Shown here in pieces: positions 1-8,887 of a stretch of DNA of 40,258 nucleotides (positions are counted from its first letter, which is position 1; each line of letters opens with the position of its first letter). Under the pieces are notes generated by a model that was not told the DNA's origin, ran no database searches, and saw only the letters and a program-made list of their open reading frames with translations. The position numbers were made by a program, and so were the translations under genes. This DNA is from Spirochaetales bacterium (GTDB lineage: Bacteria > Spirochaetota > Spirochaetia > UBA9216), in assembly GCA_003245835.1 (NCBI GenBank), contig QKCC01000075.1, positions 1 through 40,258 on the forward strand, read 5' to 3'.

Positions 1-869
1 AAACCGGCAGGCATAGTGCCGTTACTGATATTTGTCACGTCTCCATGATAAACCTGGGTTACTGTGGCAACGGATCCCGAAGATGTTACCGAAAAAATAC
101 CGCCGCTGTTCACAGCATTAAGTGCGGTAGCAGTCTTGGAAGCAACAGTTGTCGCGTTATCAGTTCCGTTGATATTTACTTCAATTCCTACAGAAGTTCC
201 GGCCGGGGCAGGATCATTGGAACCACCATTAACATTATACCAGACATAATAATTATTCGGTGAAAAAGTGGGGATATTCCAATATCTACCGGTAAATCCC
301 CCAAGAGAACTTGCAGCAGGTAGGGTTACATCAGTAACCTCGGCAACTCCGGAATATCTTGTATCAACGACAACCTTGAAATAGTACTTGTTGCCTATAT
401 GTTCGCCCTGACTCGGAGATACTCCCTGAGGGAAATAGTTCCAGCCGTTTAAAGGATTATTATAATAACCGCTGTAATCAGCTGTAAAAGAACTTAAAAC
501 CGTACCGGTTCTTGCAGTATCACCTATGCCGGTATAATCTATCAGCCTTGAATCTGAATAACTGATTGCGCCGGAACCGCCAATAAGATAATAGTCCGTA
601 GAACCGACAGTGCCGGGCCCCTGGTCCGGGGAATTATTATCAACTCCCGAATCGTAAACTCCAAAATACAGGGAAGAGGTAACGGTATCAGGTATTTCAA
701 AAAAGATCACATTAATCTGATCAACATCGCCATAATCCGGATTACTGGCATTTTGTAAATATTTCTCAGGATCCGAAGGCATTTGGCTCTGGCTGTAGGC
801 TGCGGCAGGTGCCATCAGCAGAATCAGAGCAATTCCGAGTTTGAGCATTTTTTTATTAATTAAAAACAA
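1..869 (-). CDS. Secreted surface protein, C-terminus cut by window edge
   Basis: The frame is open from position 869 to the left edge, so the 3' end is missing. I chose a TTG start at 869 because AGGAG lies 7 nt upstream. The in-frame ATG at 848 has no ribosome site. The TTG start gives a signal peptide with a hydrophobic stretch (LGIALILLMAPAAA) and a likely cleavage near AYSQS. The visible part is about 289 residues, rich in Gly, Ser, Thr, Asn and Tyr with almost no Lys, as in beta-rich extracellular proteins. Near the cut end is a module beginning YYVWYNVNGG, followed by DPAPAGTSVGIEV, then a TVTQ-type strand; I associate this pattern with repeated domains in phage-tail-like and large surface proteins (from memory). 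Function unknown. It follows the Ig-like lipoprotein gene but is separated from it by a terminator and has its own promoter. Confidence 0.75.
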   Translation of the reverse strand, partial: MFLINKKMLKLGIALILLMAPAAAYSQSQMPSDPEKYLQNASNPDYGDVDQINVIFFEIPDTVTSSLYFGVYDSGVDNNSPDQGPGTVGSTDYYLIGGSGAISYSDSRLIDYTGIGDTARTGTVLSSFTADYSGYYNNPLNGWNYFPQGVSPSQGEHIGNKYYFKVVVDTRYSGVAEVTDVTLPAASSLGGFTGRYWNIPTFSPNNYYVWYNVNGGSNDPAPAGTSVGIEVNINGTDNATTVASKTATALNAVNSGGIFSVTSSGSVATVTQVYHGDVTNISNGTMPAG

Positions 870-918
870 TATTCAACTCCTGAGAAAATCAACTCTATAT
901 TTCACTGTAAAATATAGA

Positions 919-947
919 ATTATGAGTATTAGTATACATCATTACAA
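919..947 (-). promoter_or_regulatory. Sigma-70-type promoter of the secreted protein gene
   Basis: On the minus strand TTGTAA (947-942) and CATAAT (924-919) are separated by 17 bp. The predicted transcript has a leader of about 45 nt that contains an inverted repeat (CTATATTT 895-902 and AAATATAG 910-917) just upstream of the AGGAG ribosome site. The repeat could be an operator or a 5' hairpin. Confidence 0.5.
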
Positions 948-972
948 TGTTTTTTCTATTACAAAGAATTTT

Positions 973-1005
973 AAAAAAAGCCGGAATCACAATCAATTCC
1001 GGCTT
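973..1005 (-). terminator. Rho-independent terminator of the Ig-like lipoprotein gene
   Basis: AAGCCGGAAT (978-987) pairs with ATTCCGGCTT (996-1005) around an 8-nt loop. Read on the minus strand the stem is followed by a run of seven T (979-973). It lies 20 nt after the stop codon of the minus-strand gene that ends at 1026. Confidence 0.88.
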
Positions 1006-1025
1006 CTATCATTTTCATTTTCTGC

Positions 1026-2597
1026 TCAGGTATTTGTTTTTCCAATCATGGGCGTTGCCTCACTTTTGACAGGATTTCCGGTACCGCCTCTTTCATCAAC
1101 CGGAGTTACTTCAAATTTCAAATAGCTCCCATTATCCGATGATGTGGTCAAATAATTAACATCTGTTGCACCGTCAATAACAACACCTTCCGCATCCGCA
1201 GTAGCACATCTGTACCACTGATACAGTGAATCTCCTTCAGCATCACCGTCCGAATCGGTAAAAATATAGGAAGCTGTTAATTCATACCCTGTTGAGGAAA
1301 AATTCCCATTAATAGGAACCTGAACAATACTTAAGGATGATACAGAATCATCCGTAGAATTATACCATCCTGTTTCAGGCGGAAGCAGAGAGACACTGGG
1401 CAAATAATAATCCAGTTCACTATTTGAAGTGATATACGCCAACAGCGTATCATTTATTCCCCAGCCATACATATAATTGGTATTATCCCAGTAATAAAAC
1501 ACCTCAAACTGTGAACTGCCGGTACTGATGTACTTCGTACGGCTGTATGCGGTTCCGTTTGCAACGTAGTTCTGGTTGACTTCAGCATTTTCGGCTCCGG
1601 TGATTTCCAAATCCCAATCCGCGAAGCTTGCGACAGGCGCCTGGTTTTCTTCCGGCTCCTCAGCAATATAATCCTCAATACTCAGCACATCCTTGGCGGT
1701 AACGACTGCAACTGAATCGGTACTGTCCTGATTTTCACCGTAGATGAAGTATTCACCCGTATTGTCGCCTAGTGTTACGCTGTCAGTCATAACAAGATAA
1801 TTGTCAAACCATCCGGCAAAAAACAGCTTAAGCGACCACATCCAGCGATGCCGGTCGCGGCCGTCTGATTTTTTATTGTACTTGTATGATTTATCTTTCT
1901 CAGCAGCATCCTTGTAGCCGACAACTTTTGCCCTTGAAATATGGTAGTAACCGTCTTCATCAAGAACGACTGCCCAGTAAACACCGACAGTGGCGTCTTC
2001 TTCAATAGAGTAATTATATTTTTCAACACCCGAATTTTCAGCATAGCCTATAACTATTATCTCGCTTGCATCCTCGTTGGAAACCATGGCTGTAGCCTCA
2101 TATGTCCAGGAGAAATAACCGGACAAGGGCTGGCGACCATCTACCATATCAAGCAGTTCGGTCGTATCAAACCCGTCGCTGTTAATGACGGGTTTTACCT
2201 TCCCGTCAGTGTAAACGCCCCATAGGCCCGGGCTGCCGTCATTCCGTTTACCCAGAACAAGGGCTTTCACCTTTGCTTCCTTATGTCCGGCACCTCTCGA
2301 CAAGGCGGGCGCGGATTCTGTTTCAAGAGGTATGAAATCTATTACCTCTGAACAAATCACCGTCCCGGATTCTTCATCGCTCCGGATAAGTGTCGCAGAG
2401 CCTGCAGCATCGACATATACCGCGGTCCTGCTAACCGGATCGGTATAAACATAAGCATCGGAAACCGTTTCAGATACTGTAACCTCGGATGGGGAATTAG
2501 GAACATAGGTTGTATTGGTTATTGAGCTGGTTATATCACACCCGAAAAAAACCAGAACTGTAAGCAGTATCAAAGCGGAAATTCTATACTTTTTCAT
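1026..2597 (-). CDS. Lipoprotein with C-terminal Ig-like domain
   Basis: 523 residues from the ATG at 2597, chosen because GGAGG lies 7 nt upstream; an in-frame ATG 15 nt earlier overlaps that ribosome site. The N-terminus MKKYRISALILLTVLVFFGC is a lipoprotein signal with a lipobox (VFFGC), so the mature protein should be anchored to a membrane by Cys20. The middle has no domain I recognise. The last 75 residues or so contain the pattern SDGDAEGDSLYQWYR followed by a Tyr/Thr strand and FEVTPVD, typical of an Ig-like domain found in large bacterial surface proteins. No catalytic motif is seen. A promoter candidate and a strong terminator suggest a single-gene transcript. Likely a surface or periplasmic structural/binding protein; the ligand is unknown. 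Confidence 0.85.
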   Translation of the reverse strand: MKKYRISALILLTVLVFFGCDITSSITNTTYVPNSPSEVTVSETVSDAYVYTDPVSRTAVYVDAAGSATLIRSDEESGTVICSEVIDFIPLETESAPALSRGAGHKEAKVKALVLGKRNDGSPGLWGVYTDGKVKPVINSDGFDTTELLDMVDGRQPLSGYFSWTYEATAMVSNEDASEIIVIGYAENSGVEKYNYSIEEDATVGVYWAVVLDEDGYYHISRAKVVGYKDAAEKDKSYKYNKKSDGRDRHRWMWSLKLFFAGWFDNYLVMTDSVTLGDNTGEYFIYGENQDSTDSVAVVTAKDVLSIEDYIAEEPEENQAPVASFADWDLEITGAENAEVNQNYVANGTAYSRTKYISTGSSQFEVFYYWDNTNYMYGWGINDTLLAYITSNSELDYYLPSVSLLPPETGWYNSTDDSVSSLSIVQVPINGNFSSTGYELTASYIFTDSDGDAEGDSLYQWYRCATADAEGVVIDGATDVNYLTTSSDNGSYLKFEVTPVDERGGTGNPVKSEATPMIGKTNT

Positions 2598-2655
2598 AGA
2601 AAAATCCTCCATAATTTATTCAATCATCGTCTTTTTAAATAAAGTCTGTTATCTA

Positions 2656-2683
2656 AATATACCACAAATTATGAAAAATACAA
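2656..2683 (-). promoter_or_regulatory. Candidate promoter of the Ig-like lipoprotein gene
   Basis: On the minus strand TTGTAT (2683-2678) and TATATT (2661-2656) are 16 bp apart, in an AT-rich intergenic stretch about 60 nt before the ATG. Confidence 0.4.
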
Positions 2684-2715
2684 AATACCGGGAGTTCAAA
2701 TTCAGGCGGAATGCG

Positions 2716-3705
2716 TCAATTATCTGAGCACAGAGCTTTCATAAATCTCACAGTTTCTTCAAGAATCATGGTTGTCCTGTAGTCTTTCAGCCGCACCTCA
2801 AAGCCGTGAGTTCCTGTTTTATGCACAAGAAACCTGCACTGAACACCCATTTCTTTGAGCTTTTTAACCATTTTAACGGATGAAATATAGGGTACGACCT
2901 CGTCCTGCCGCCCGTGAACGGCAAGGACCGGAACCATCCCCGCTGTAAACCGGTTTACAGGCGAGTATGCCTCATAGGCAGCACTGTCAAACCTCGGCAG
3001 GCTCTTCATTGCAGTGCCGGCTCCGAAACGGGCGAAGAAGGATTTATCATCGGGCGAAAAAAGATCTTTCAAATCGGAAGGCGCGTAATAGGCGACAACG
3101 CCGAGTACATCCTTCATCGCCGCGGCAGCTTCGGGCTGGTCAACAGCTGTATTGAACGCGGCGTGGCAAAGGGCCAGGTGCCCTCCGGCGGACAGCCCCA
3201 TAAGTATTATTTTATGACTCAGATTATAGCCCGCGGCGTTATCACGGACAAATTCCACTGCATCAGAAAAATCTTCTACAATTTCCGACATGTGGTGGGC
3301 ATAGGCAAAGCGGTAATCAATTGAAACAACGGAAAACCCGCGGCCGGACAAGAACCTGCACCAGGACAGGTTGTTAGGCTGATTCCGGGCCCCGCTTATC
3401 CATCCCCCGCCGTGAGCAAAGACAACAGTCGCAAGACCTTCCGTCCCGCCCGTCGCCCGCCAGACATCAAGCCGGAGTTCGCTGCCGCCGATTTTTTTAT
3501 AGATCAAGGTCTCAGGCATCCCGGTACCGCCGGGGTCAATCGGAAGCCTTGCCCGCAGGATGTTTACAACCCATACCCCGAAAACCGCAGCAGCAAAAAC
3601 TGCAGCGATCCCGGCATTTACAACGGCAATAATTAAAAAAACGGGAACAAGATAATGCCTGTTTGAAATCAGCCAGGAGTTTTTCAGGCGTCCGAATTTA
3701 TTCAC
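2716..3705 (-). CDS. Alpha/beta hydrolase (esterase/lipase, HSL-like)
   Basis: 329 residues. A membrane segment at about residues 18-50 precedes the hydrolase domain, so the enzyme is probably membrane-anchored or exported. The oxyanion motif HGGGW is at residues 98-102, the nucleophile elbow GLSAGGH has Ser172, an Asp follows in GRQDEVVP, and the His is in THGFEV. This order fits the hormone-sensitive-lipase-like/carboxylesterase group that hydrolyses short acyl esters; the substrate is unknown. The start overlaps the end of the upstream EamA transporter gene by 8 bp, so the two are probably co-transcribed and translationally coupled. The BD-FAE or arylformamidase subfamily is an alternative name for the same fold. 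No terminator was found after the stop. Confidence 0.85.
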   Translation of the reverse strand: MNKFGRLKNSWLISNRHYLVPVFLIIAVVNAGIAAVFAAAVFGVWVVNILRARLPIDPGGTGMPETLIYKKIGGSELRLDVWRATGGTEGLATVVFAHGGGWISGARNQPNNLSWCRFLSGRGFSVVSIDYRFAYAHHMSEIVEDFSDAVEFVRDNAAGYNLSHKIILMGLSAGGHLALCHAAFNTAVDQPEAAAAMKDVLGVVAYYAPSDLKDLFSPDDKSFFARFGAGTAMKSLPRFDSAAYEAYSPVNRFTAGMVPVLAVHGRQDEVVPYISSVKMVKKLKEMGVQCRFLVHKTGTHGFEVRLKDYRTTMILEETVRFMKALCSDN

Positions 3706-4600
3706 CGGGAAGCTCCCTGACGGTATCGCAACGGCTTTTCAGGTAAAGAAAAACTGCCGCACCGATAATAAGTGCCGACCCTGCAAGAGAGAGCAGGTCA
3801 GGAAAATCACCCCAGAGGAAGAACCCGATTATCACCGAAAAAACAACCTGCGTGTAATTGTAGATCGAAACCTCTCCGGCCGGACCATGGGTGTACGCGA
3901 GTGTAACAAAATACTGTCCGCCTGCCGCAAAGATACCGGTAAGAACAAGCGCGGCAAGTTCGGGCAGAGACGGAGTACTCCACACCGCAAGCATGGGAAA
4001 CGCGGTCACAATTATCGAAACCGATGAAAACCAGAAGATTATCGTCATCGAATCTTCTTTACCCTTCAATGAAGCAATTATGGTGTAGGCAACAGACCCG
4101 CTTAGAGCCCCTGTTACTGCCATTGCAGCCGGTAGAAACTGCATATTAAAACCGGGTTTAATAACTATTAAGGCGCCCAGAAATGCCGCTATCAGGGCCG
4201 GGATATGAAACCGACGGAGTTTTTCTCCCAGAAATACCGCCGACAGTATCATCACAAAAAAGACAGACAGCTTATTCAATATTGCGGAATCCCCCAGCTG
4301 AAGTTTTGTCACCGAATAAAAATACAGGACAACCCCTGCACAGCCGAATAACGATCTCAGCAGAAGACGGGGCCTGCTGCCGGGCCGGCCTGTAAACAGG
4401 CTCAGACTGCCGCCCTTATGTTTTTTTATTACCAGCACAGGGATTATAATCAGAAGCATAATAAAGTTTCTGAAAAATACCTTCTGCATGAACGGAATGG
4501 TTTCCGCATATTTTACGGCGGCGCTCATCATCGCAAAAGAAAGGGCGGAGATCATCATAAAAATCGGGGCTAAAACAGTATTTCGGTTTGCAGACGTCAT
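3698..4600 (-). CDS. EamA/DMT-family transporter
   Basis: 300 residues, almost entirely hydrophobic, with about ten predicted membrane segments in two homologous halves, as expected for the EamA (DUF6) drug/metabolite transporter fold. The first half holds FFRNFIMLL and the segment ILNKLSVFFVMILSAVFLGEKL, typical of the family. The second half holds the equivalent YNYTQVVFSVIIGFFLWGD. Such proteins export amino acids, purines or other metabolites, and the substrate cannot be read from sequence. AAGGAG lies 12 nt before the ATG, a longer spacing than usual. The gene is divergent from aroA and overlaps the downstream hydrolase gene by 8 bp. Confidence 0.88.
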   Translation of the reverse strand: MTSANRNTVLAPIFMMISALSFAMMSAAVKYAETIPFMQKVFFRNFIMLLIIIPVLVIKKHKGGSLSLFTGRPGSRPRLLLRSLFGCAGVVLYFYSVTKLQLGDSAILNKLSVFFVMILSAVFLGEKLRRFHIPALIAAFLGALIVIKPGFNMQFLPAAMAVTGALSGSVAYTIIASLKGKEDSMTIIFWFSSVSIIVTAFPMLAVWSTPSLPELAALVLTGIFAAGGQYFVTLAYTHGPAGEVSIYNYTQVVFSVIIGFFLWGDFPDLLSLAGSALIIGAAVFLYLKSRCDTVRELPGE

Positions 4601-4698
4601 CAGGTCGGGTTACTCCTTACGGAAGTTCAGCACATCAAATTACTATCGTCAACAGGGCTGCCCCGGTTTCACTGATTTTATCCTGTCTGCAGACGCAG

Positions 4699-4728
4699 TT
4701 GTGACAAATTCGGATTGTAATGTATAAT
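4699..4728 (+). promoter_or_regulatory. aroA promoter giving a leaderless transcript
   Basis: TTGTGA (4699-4704) and a perfect TATAAT (4723-4728) are 18 bp apart. The -10 box ends 6 nt before the ATG at 4735, so transcription should start on or next to the start codon. No Shine-Dalgarno sequence is present. The upstream ATG at 4720 lies inside the spacer and -10 region and cannot be the start of this transcript. Confidence 0.68.
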
Positions 4729-4734
4729 CCGGAT

Positions 4735-6045
4735 ATGGACATAAAGATACAGGGTCTGAAGAACAAAATACTGAACTATACGGCAGTTACAGTTCCTTCA
4801 TCAAAATCTCATACAATACGGGCACTTCTGATCGGAGCTTTTGCCGAAGGTGAAAGCCGGCTGATTAACCCGCTTGACTCGGCAGATGCTCGTTCCTGCA
4901 TAGAAGCCTGCCGCAATTTCGGGGCGAAAATCAAGACAGGGACAAAGACGGCAGACGGCCTGCCGCTATGGACGGTACGCGGCAATGCCGGGCGTTTTCC
5001 GGAAGTGATTGAAACGATAGACGTCGGCAACTCCGGAACAACACTCTACCTTGCCGCGGGGTTTGCGGCACTGTCCGGAACAAAGATATATTTTACCGGC
5101 GACGGGCAGATTCAGCGCAGACCGGCAAAAGCCCTTCTGGACGCACTTTCCGACCTCGGTGCGGAGGTCGAAATAACAGGCAGTAACGGATGCCCGCCTT
5201 TTTCGATCAAAGGCCCGCTCAACGGCGGCTCAACTTCGATTGAATGCCCGACAAGCCAGTACCTGTCGTCGCTGCTGCTCTGCACCCCGCTTGCCGAAAC
5301 CAGCAGTGAAAGCGCAATAGAGGTTCCGCTTCTGATGGAACAGCCCTATGTCGAGATGACGCTGCGGTGGCTCGACTCGCAGAACATCAGGTATACAAAC
5401 AACAGCTTTAAAAGCTTCAGTGTCCCCGGAGGACAGAAATTCAAAGCCTTCGAATCGATAATTCCCGGCGACTTCTCTTCTGCGGCATTCCCGCTCTGTG
5501 CCGCCGCAATAACCGGTTCAAGCCTTGCGCTTGCAGGACTCGATGTCACCGACAGCCAGGGAGACAAGGCGGTGCTCGATTACCTGCGCACAATGGGCTG
5601 CAGCATCGAAGTCGAGGCGCCTGAAAACGGAACCCCGGGCTTGATAACCGTCACCGGTCCCGAAAAACTCAGGTCCGCAGAAATTGATCTGAACAATACG
5701 CCCGACGCGCTGCCCGCAATGGCTGTCGCTGCATGCTTTGCAGAAGGCACCACCAGACTGTACAACGTACCGCAGGCAAGGCTGAAGGAGACTGACCGAA
5801 TCAGCGTAATGCGGCGGGAACTGTCAAAGCTCGGTGCCGAAATCGAAGAGCTTGAAGACGGCCTTGTCATCACGGGCGGAAAAAAGCTTAAGGGATGCAC
5901 CGTCGACGGTCATGACGACCACCGAGTTGTGATGTCGCTTGCAGTCGCGGCCCTTGCCGCTGATGGAGAAACGACTATAACAGGAGCCGAGGCCGTCGAT
6001 ATTACCTACCCCGGTTTCTTTAAAATGCTTGAGGAGATTTCATGA
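4735..6045 (+). CDS. aroA: 3-phosphoshikimate 1-carboxyvinyltransferase (EPSP synthase)
   Basis: 436 residues from the ATG at 4735, a normal family length. The enzyme joins shikimate-3-phosphate and phosphoenolpyruvate in the sixth step of aromatic amino acid synthesis. Visible motifs in order: VPSSKSHTIRAL with the active-site Lys near residue 21, DVGNSGTTLYLAAG, a variant RRPAKALLDAL, TSQYLSSLLL, LKETDRISVM and DDHRVVM. The start at 4735 matches where the family usually begins and fits the promoter, while the ATG at 4720 falls in the promoter. The stop overlaps the start of the threonine aldolase gene by ATGA, so the two form an operon. Other shikimate genes are not in the window. Confidence 0.95.
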   Translation: MDIKIQGLKNKILNYTAVTVPSSKSHTIRALLIGAFAEGESRLINPLDSADARSCIEACRNFGAKIKTGTKTADGLPLWTVRGNAGRFPEVIETIDVGNSGTTLYLAAGFAALSGTKIYFTGDGQIQRRPAKALLDALSDLGAEVEITGSNGCPPFSIKGPLNGGSTSIECPTSQYLSSLLLCTPLAETSSESAIEVPLLMEQPYVEMTLRWLDSQNIRYTNNSFKSFSVPGGQKFKAFESIIPGDFSSAAFPLCAAAITGSSLALAGLDVTDSQGDKAVLDYLRTMGCSIEVEAPENGTPGLITVTGPEKLRSAEIDLNNTPDALPAMAVAACFAEGTTRLYNVPQARLKETDRISVMRRELSKLGAEIEELEDGLVITGGKKLKGCTVDGHDDHRVVMSLAVAALAADGETTITGAEAVDITYPGFFKMLEEIS

Positions 6046-7067
6046 AAACCTATGACTTAAGAAGCGATACGATAACAAAACCATCCGAAGGCATGCGCAG
6101 GGCAATGATGAATGCGGAGGTCGGTGACGACGTCTACGCTGAAGATCCGACCATCAACCGCCTGCAGGAGCTGGCGGCAGAACTCACCGGAAAAGAGAGT
6201 GCGCTATATGTATCTTCCGGTTCGATGGGAAATCTTATTTCAATCTTTCTGCATGCCGGACAGGGCCGCGAGGTCCTCTGTCATAAAGATAGCCATATCA
6301 TCCACCACGAACTCTCGTCCGGTTCGGCTCTCGCTGGGGCGGCGCTGGTAGGCCTCGAAGGCGCGCGGGGCAAGCTGAATACTGCCGTGCTTGAAGCCGC
6401 CGTCAGACCCGACCCTCACAACCCGGCCAATTACGACTTATGCCGCTCAGGCATGATCGAAATAGAAAACACTATTGCCGGGGTTTACTACCGCAGAAAT
6501 GAGCTCGAAGACATCTCAGCCTTCGCGCGTGTGCACAAACTGCCGCTGCATATGGACGGCGCCCGGTTATTCAACGCGGCGCTCGCCTCCGGCATGAGCG
6601 TAAGGGAAATTGCGGCATTCACCGATTCGGTTTCGTTCTGTCTGTCAAAGGGGCTCGGCGCGCCGGTCGGCAGCTGTCTCTGCGGCAGCCGCGAGTTTAT
6701 TGCCGAAGCCCGCCACATCAGAAAGATGCTCGGCGGCGGAATGCGCCAGGCGGGAATTATTGCCGCTGCCGGTATATGGGCGCTCGAAAACAATGTTGAA
6801 CGGCTTGCAGAAGATCATGCAGGCGCCAAAAAAATAGCCGAGGCCCTCGCGGGCCGCAGCTGGGCCGAAATTGATTCGGCGGATGTTGAAACAAATATAA
6901 TCTACTTCAGAACAACCGGGCAGGATTCAAAATCCGTTGTCAGAATGCTCGCTTCGGCCGGAATCCTCGGCGGCGCCGACGGACCCGGCAAGGTAAGACT
7001 CGTAACAAGCCTGGCTGTCAGTTCAGAAGACATCGATGAAATCTGCGGAATAATATCGGAATTATAA
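6042..7067 (+). CDS. ltaE: Low-specificity L-threonine aldolase
   Basis: 341 residues, full length for this PLP enzyme of fold type I, which cleaves L-threonine or L-allo-threonine to glycine and acetaldehyde. The N-terminus MKTYDLRSDTITKP is diagnostic. The cofactor-binding Asp is in HMDGARLFNAA (about residue 172), and the Schiff-base Lys203 sits in SLSKGLGAPVGS. GGAG precedes the ATG, and the ATGA overlap with aroA indicates translational coupling. The pairing of an aromatic-pathway gene with a glycine-forming enzyme is not a standard pathway unit. Both feed amino acid supply. Confidence 0.93.
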   Translation: MKTYDLRSDTITKPSEGMRRAMMNAEVGDDVYAEDPTINRLQELAAELTGKESALYVSSGSMGNLISIFLHAGQGREVLCHKDSHIIHHELSSGSALAGAALVGLEGARGKLNTAVLEAAVRPDPHNPANYDLCRSGMIEIENTIAGVYYRRNELEDISAFARVHKLPLHMDGARLFNAALASGMSVREIAAFTDSVSFCLSKGLGAPVGSCLCGSREFIAEARHIRKMLGGGMRQAGIIAAAGIWALENNVERLAEDHAGAKKIAEALAGRSWAEIDSADVETNIIYFRTTGQDSKSVVRMLASAGILGGADGPGKVRLVTSLAVSSEDIDEICGIISEL

Positions 7068-7099
7068 AAAATGGCGGCTGATATGAGCTATCAGCCGCC
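7066..7099 (-). terminator. Terminator of the symporter operon
   Basis: GGCGGCTGATA (7073-7083) pairs perfectly with TATCAGCCGCC (7089-7099) around a 5-nt loop. On the minus strand it is followed by ATTTTTTA, so it ends the symporter transcript 22 nt after the stop at 7122. The plus-strand side lacks a T run, but the hairpin may also serve the aroA-ltaE transcript. Confidence 0.85.
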
Positions 7100-7121
7100 C
7101 GGAAGGATTTATAAGCGCCTA

Positions 7122-8597
7122 TTAATACGCCTTGTTATAAACTGCTTTCTGTTCTTCCTGCATCTCGACAATTGAACTTTCCCGCTGTTTGGTTACCAGA
7201 CTTACAATTATAAATATAATTGTATTAACTATCAGACAGAACAAGCCGGAATGAAGGCCGAAGGGAACCTTAACTGGAAAGAATGTGAACAGGCAGAGAA
7301 GAACTATACCGACAAGCAGTCCGGCTATAGCCCCTGCTGATGTCGACTTCTTCCAGAAAAGGATTCCGACAGTCGGAATAAATACCTGAGCTGTTCCGCT
7401 GAGTGCCACCAGGCCGACATTCACCAGAAGACCGGGAATAAACACAGACATGAAATAAGCGATAAGGGCAAAAACAAGGATGGCTATACGGCCGACCCAG
7501 ACAAGCTTTTTCTGTTCCATATTTTTATTTATATACCGCTGATGAAAATCAACCGTATATACGGCAGACATAGAATGAATCTGCGAGTTGGCCGAAGACA
7601 TCGCGGCTGCAGCCCCTCCGGCGCACACAAGACTGGCAAGAGCAAAAGGAGCATACTTAAACAGCATGATAGGCAGGATTCGATCCGGTTTCTCCAGTCC
7701 GCCTGATTCCAGAATCATTCCGGTATTTCCGAGCAGCATCGAACCTACATATGCAATCGCAGCGAATCCAAGCAGAAAGGGCATAAGATTAAAAAGTTTC
7801 GATGATTTTACCGAATACATCCGAGTCCACAGCTGCGGACCCATAAATGCCCCAATCGGCGTCACTATAAACATCGAAATCCATAACCCGTATCCGTGAA
7901 CACCCTTTGGTCCGGGAAGGGTAAGGGCTTCCGGCGCAGTCTGTTTCAGAGTCTGGAACAATTCGGCTGTGCCGCCTACCTTGGCTGCAACAAAGAATCC
8001 GCCGAAAATCATACCGAAGAACAGCAGCACGCCGTAGAAAATATCAGTCCATGCAACCGCGCGCAATCCGCCGGCCCAGACATATACGACTATTACTCCG
8101 TAAAACAGAAGTCCGCCTATCTTCCATGGAATCAAACCATTTGAAGCGACTTCGATCAGGTAAGCGCCGCCCGTCAGCTGAATCTGGAGGTAAGGAAGGG
8201 TAAAAAGTATCATTACTACGGCGACGATTACCGCCAGGGGGCCTGAACCATACAGTTTCCTGAAGAAATCGCTTGGTGTAATCAGGTTATTTTTCTTTCC
8301 GTAAAACCAGATTCTTTTTCCTATCACATAGTAAAGAACTCCGAAGAGAATGTTCCAGGCAATTGCTGTCCAGTAAACCGGGCCGCGAGTGTAAAAATAA
8401 GACGGAGCGCCGAGGAACGCGAAAGAGGACCACCATGTGGCGGCAACCGTAAAGAATACAGCCAGAGATCCCATTGCACGTCCCTGAACAAAGAAATCTT
8501 CGGTTGTCGGCAGAGACTTCTTGTTTGCTACTGCACCCATTACAAGCGGGATCAGCATGAAAAGTCCTAAAATAATTATAGCTATTACACCTTCCAT
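7122..8597 (-). CDS. Sodium:solute symporter (SSS family)
   Basis: 491 residues with about 13 membrane segments. The N-terminal pattern (TTEDFFVQGRAMG, then FTVAATWWSSFAFLGAPSYFYTRG) is typical of SSS transporters, which couple uptake of an organic solute to sodium entry. The sequence SSANSQIHSMSAVYTVDFHQRYI around the ninth to tenth helices is also family-like. The substrate is unknown. The adjoining amidohydrolase, DUF3311 partner and two-component system suggest an organic nitrogen compound, acyl-amino acid or similar. The ATG directly follows the stop of the small upstream gene (TAAATG), so translation is probably coupled. Confidence 0.92.
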   Translation of the reverse strand: MEGVIAIIILGLFMLIPLVMGAVANKKSLPTTEDFFVQGRAMGSLAVFFTVAATWWSSFAFLGAPSYFYTRGPVYWTAIAWNILFGVLYYVIGKRIWFYGKKNNLITPSDFFRKLYGSGPLAVIVAVVMILFTLPYLQIQLTGGAYLIEVASNGLIPWKIGGLLFYGVIVVYVWAGGLRAVAWTDIFYGVLLFFGMIFGGFFVAAKVGGTAELFQTLKQTAPEALTLPGPKGVHGYGLWISMFIVTPIGAFMGPQLWTRMYSVKSSKLFNLMPFLLGFAAIAYVGSMLLGNTGMILESGGLEKPDRILPIMLFKYAPFALASLVCAGGAAAAMSSANSQIHSMSAVYTVDFHQRYINKNMEQKKLVWVGRIAILVFALIAYFMSVFIPGLLVNVGLVALSGTAQVFIPTVGILFWKKSTSAGAIAGLLVGIVLLCLFTFFPVKVPFGLHSGLFCLIVNTIIFIIVSLVTKQRESSIVEMQEEQKAVYNKAY

Positions 8598-8843
8598 TTA
8601 TTCATCTCCCTCGCCTTCTTTAAAATTCCTGCCTTTTCCCCAGTTTGCCTTGTAGGCAACAAGCATAATGGCGCACATTACAGCCCACATGATCAGGGTA
8701 AAACCGTAGATAAACGGCATTCCGAAAATCATCGGCTCAATTCGGTTGATGAAAAATATCCCCGGCAATTCCATAATCATAAAACAGATGATTATAAGCG
8801 CCCAGAATACCTTCTTCATCGGATAACTCTTATTTTCCGACAT
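8598..8843 (-). CDS. Small two-helix membrane protein (DUF3311-like)
   Basis: 81 residues with two hydrophobic segments, about residues 11-32 and 40-62, and a charged C-terminal tail. The ribosome site AGGAGAGG is strong. Small DUF3311 proteins commonly precede SSS symporter genes, as in the B. subtilis yhjC-yhjB pair (from memory), and are thought to act as accessory subunits. The stop abuts the symporter start. The gene sits 44 nt after the amidohydrolase stop, giving the order amidohydrolase, small protein, symporter in one operon. Confidence 0.8.
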   Translation of the reverse strand: MSENKSYPMKKVFWALIIICFMIMELPGIFFINRIEPMIFGMPFIYGFTLIMWAVMCAIMLVAYKANWGKGRNFKEGEGDE

Positions 8844-8887
8844 ATCCTCTCCTTTGTATTTTCTATCTGAAAAGCGTATTGCTTCTC

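Noticed and set aside
2914..3324. 136-residue plus-strand ORF inside the alpha/beta hydrolase gene
   Set aside because: Antisense shadow of a gene with complete catalytic motifs.
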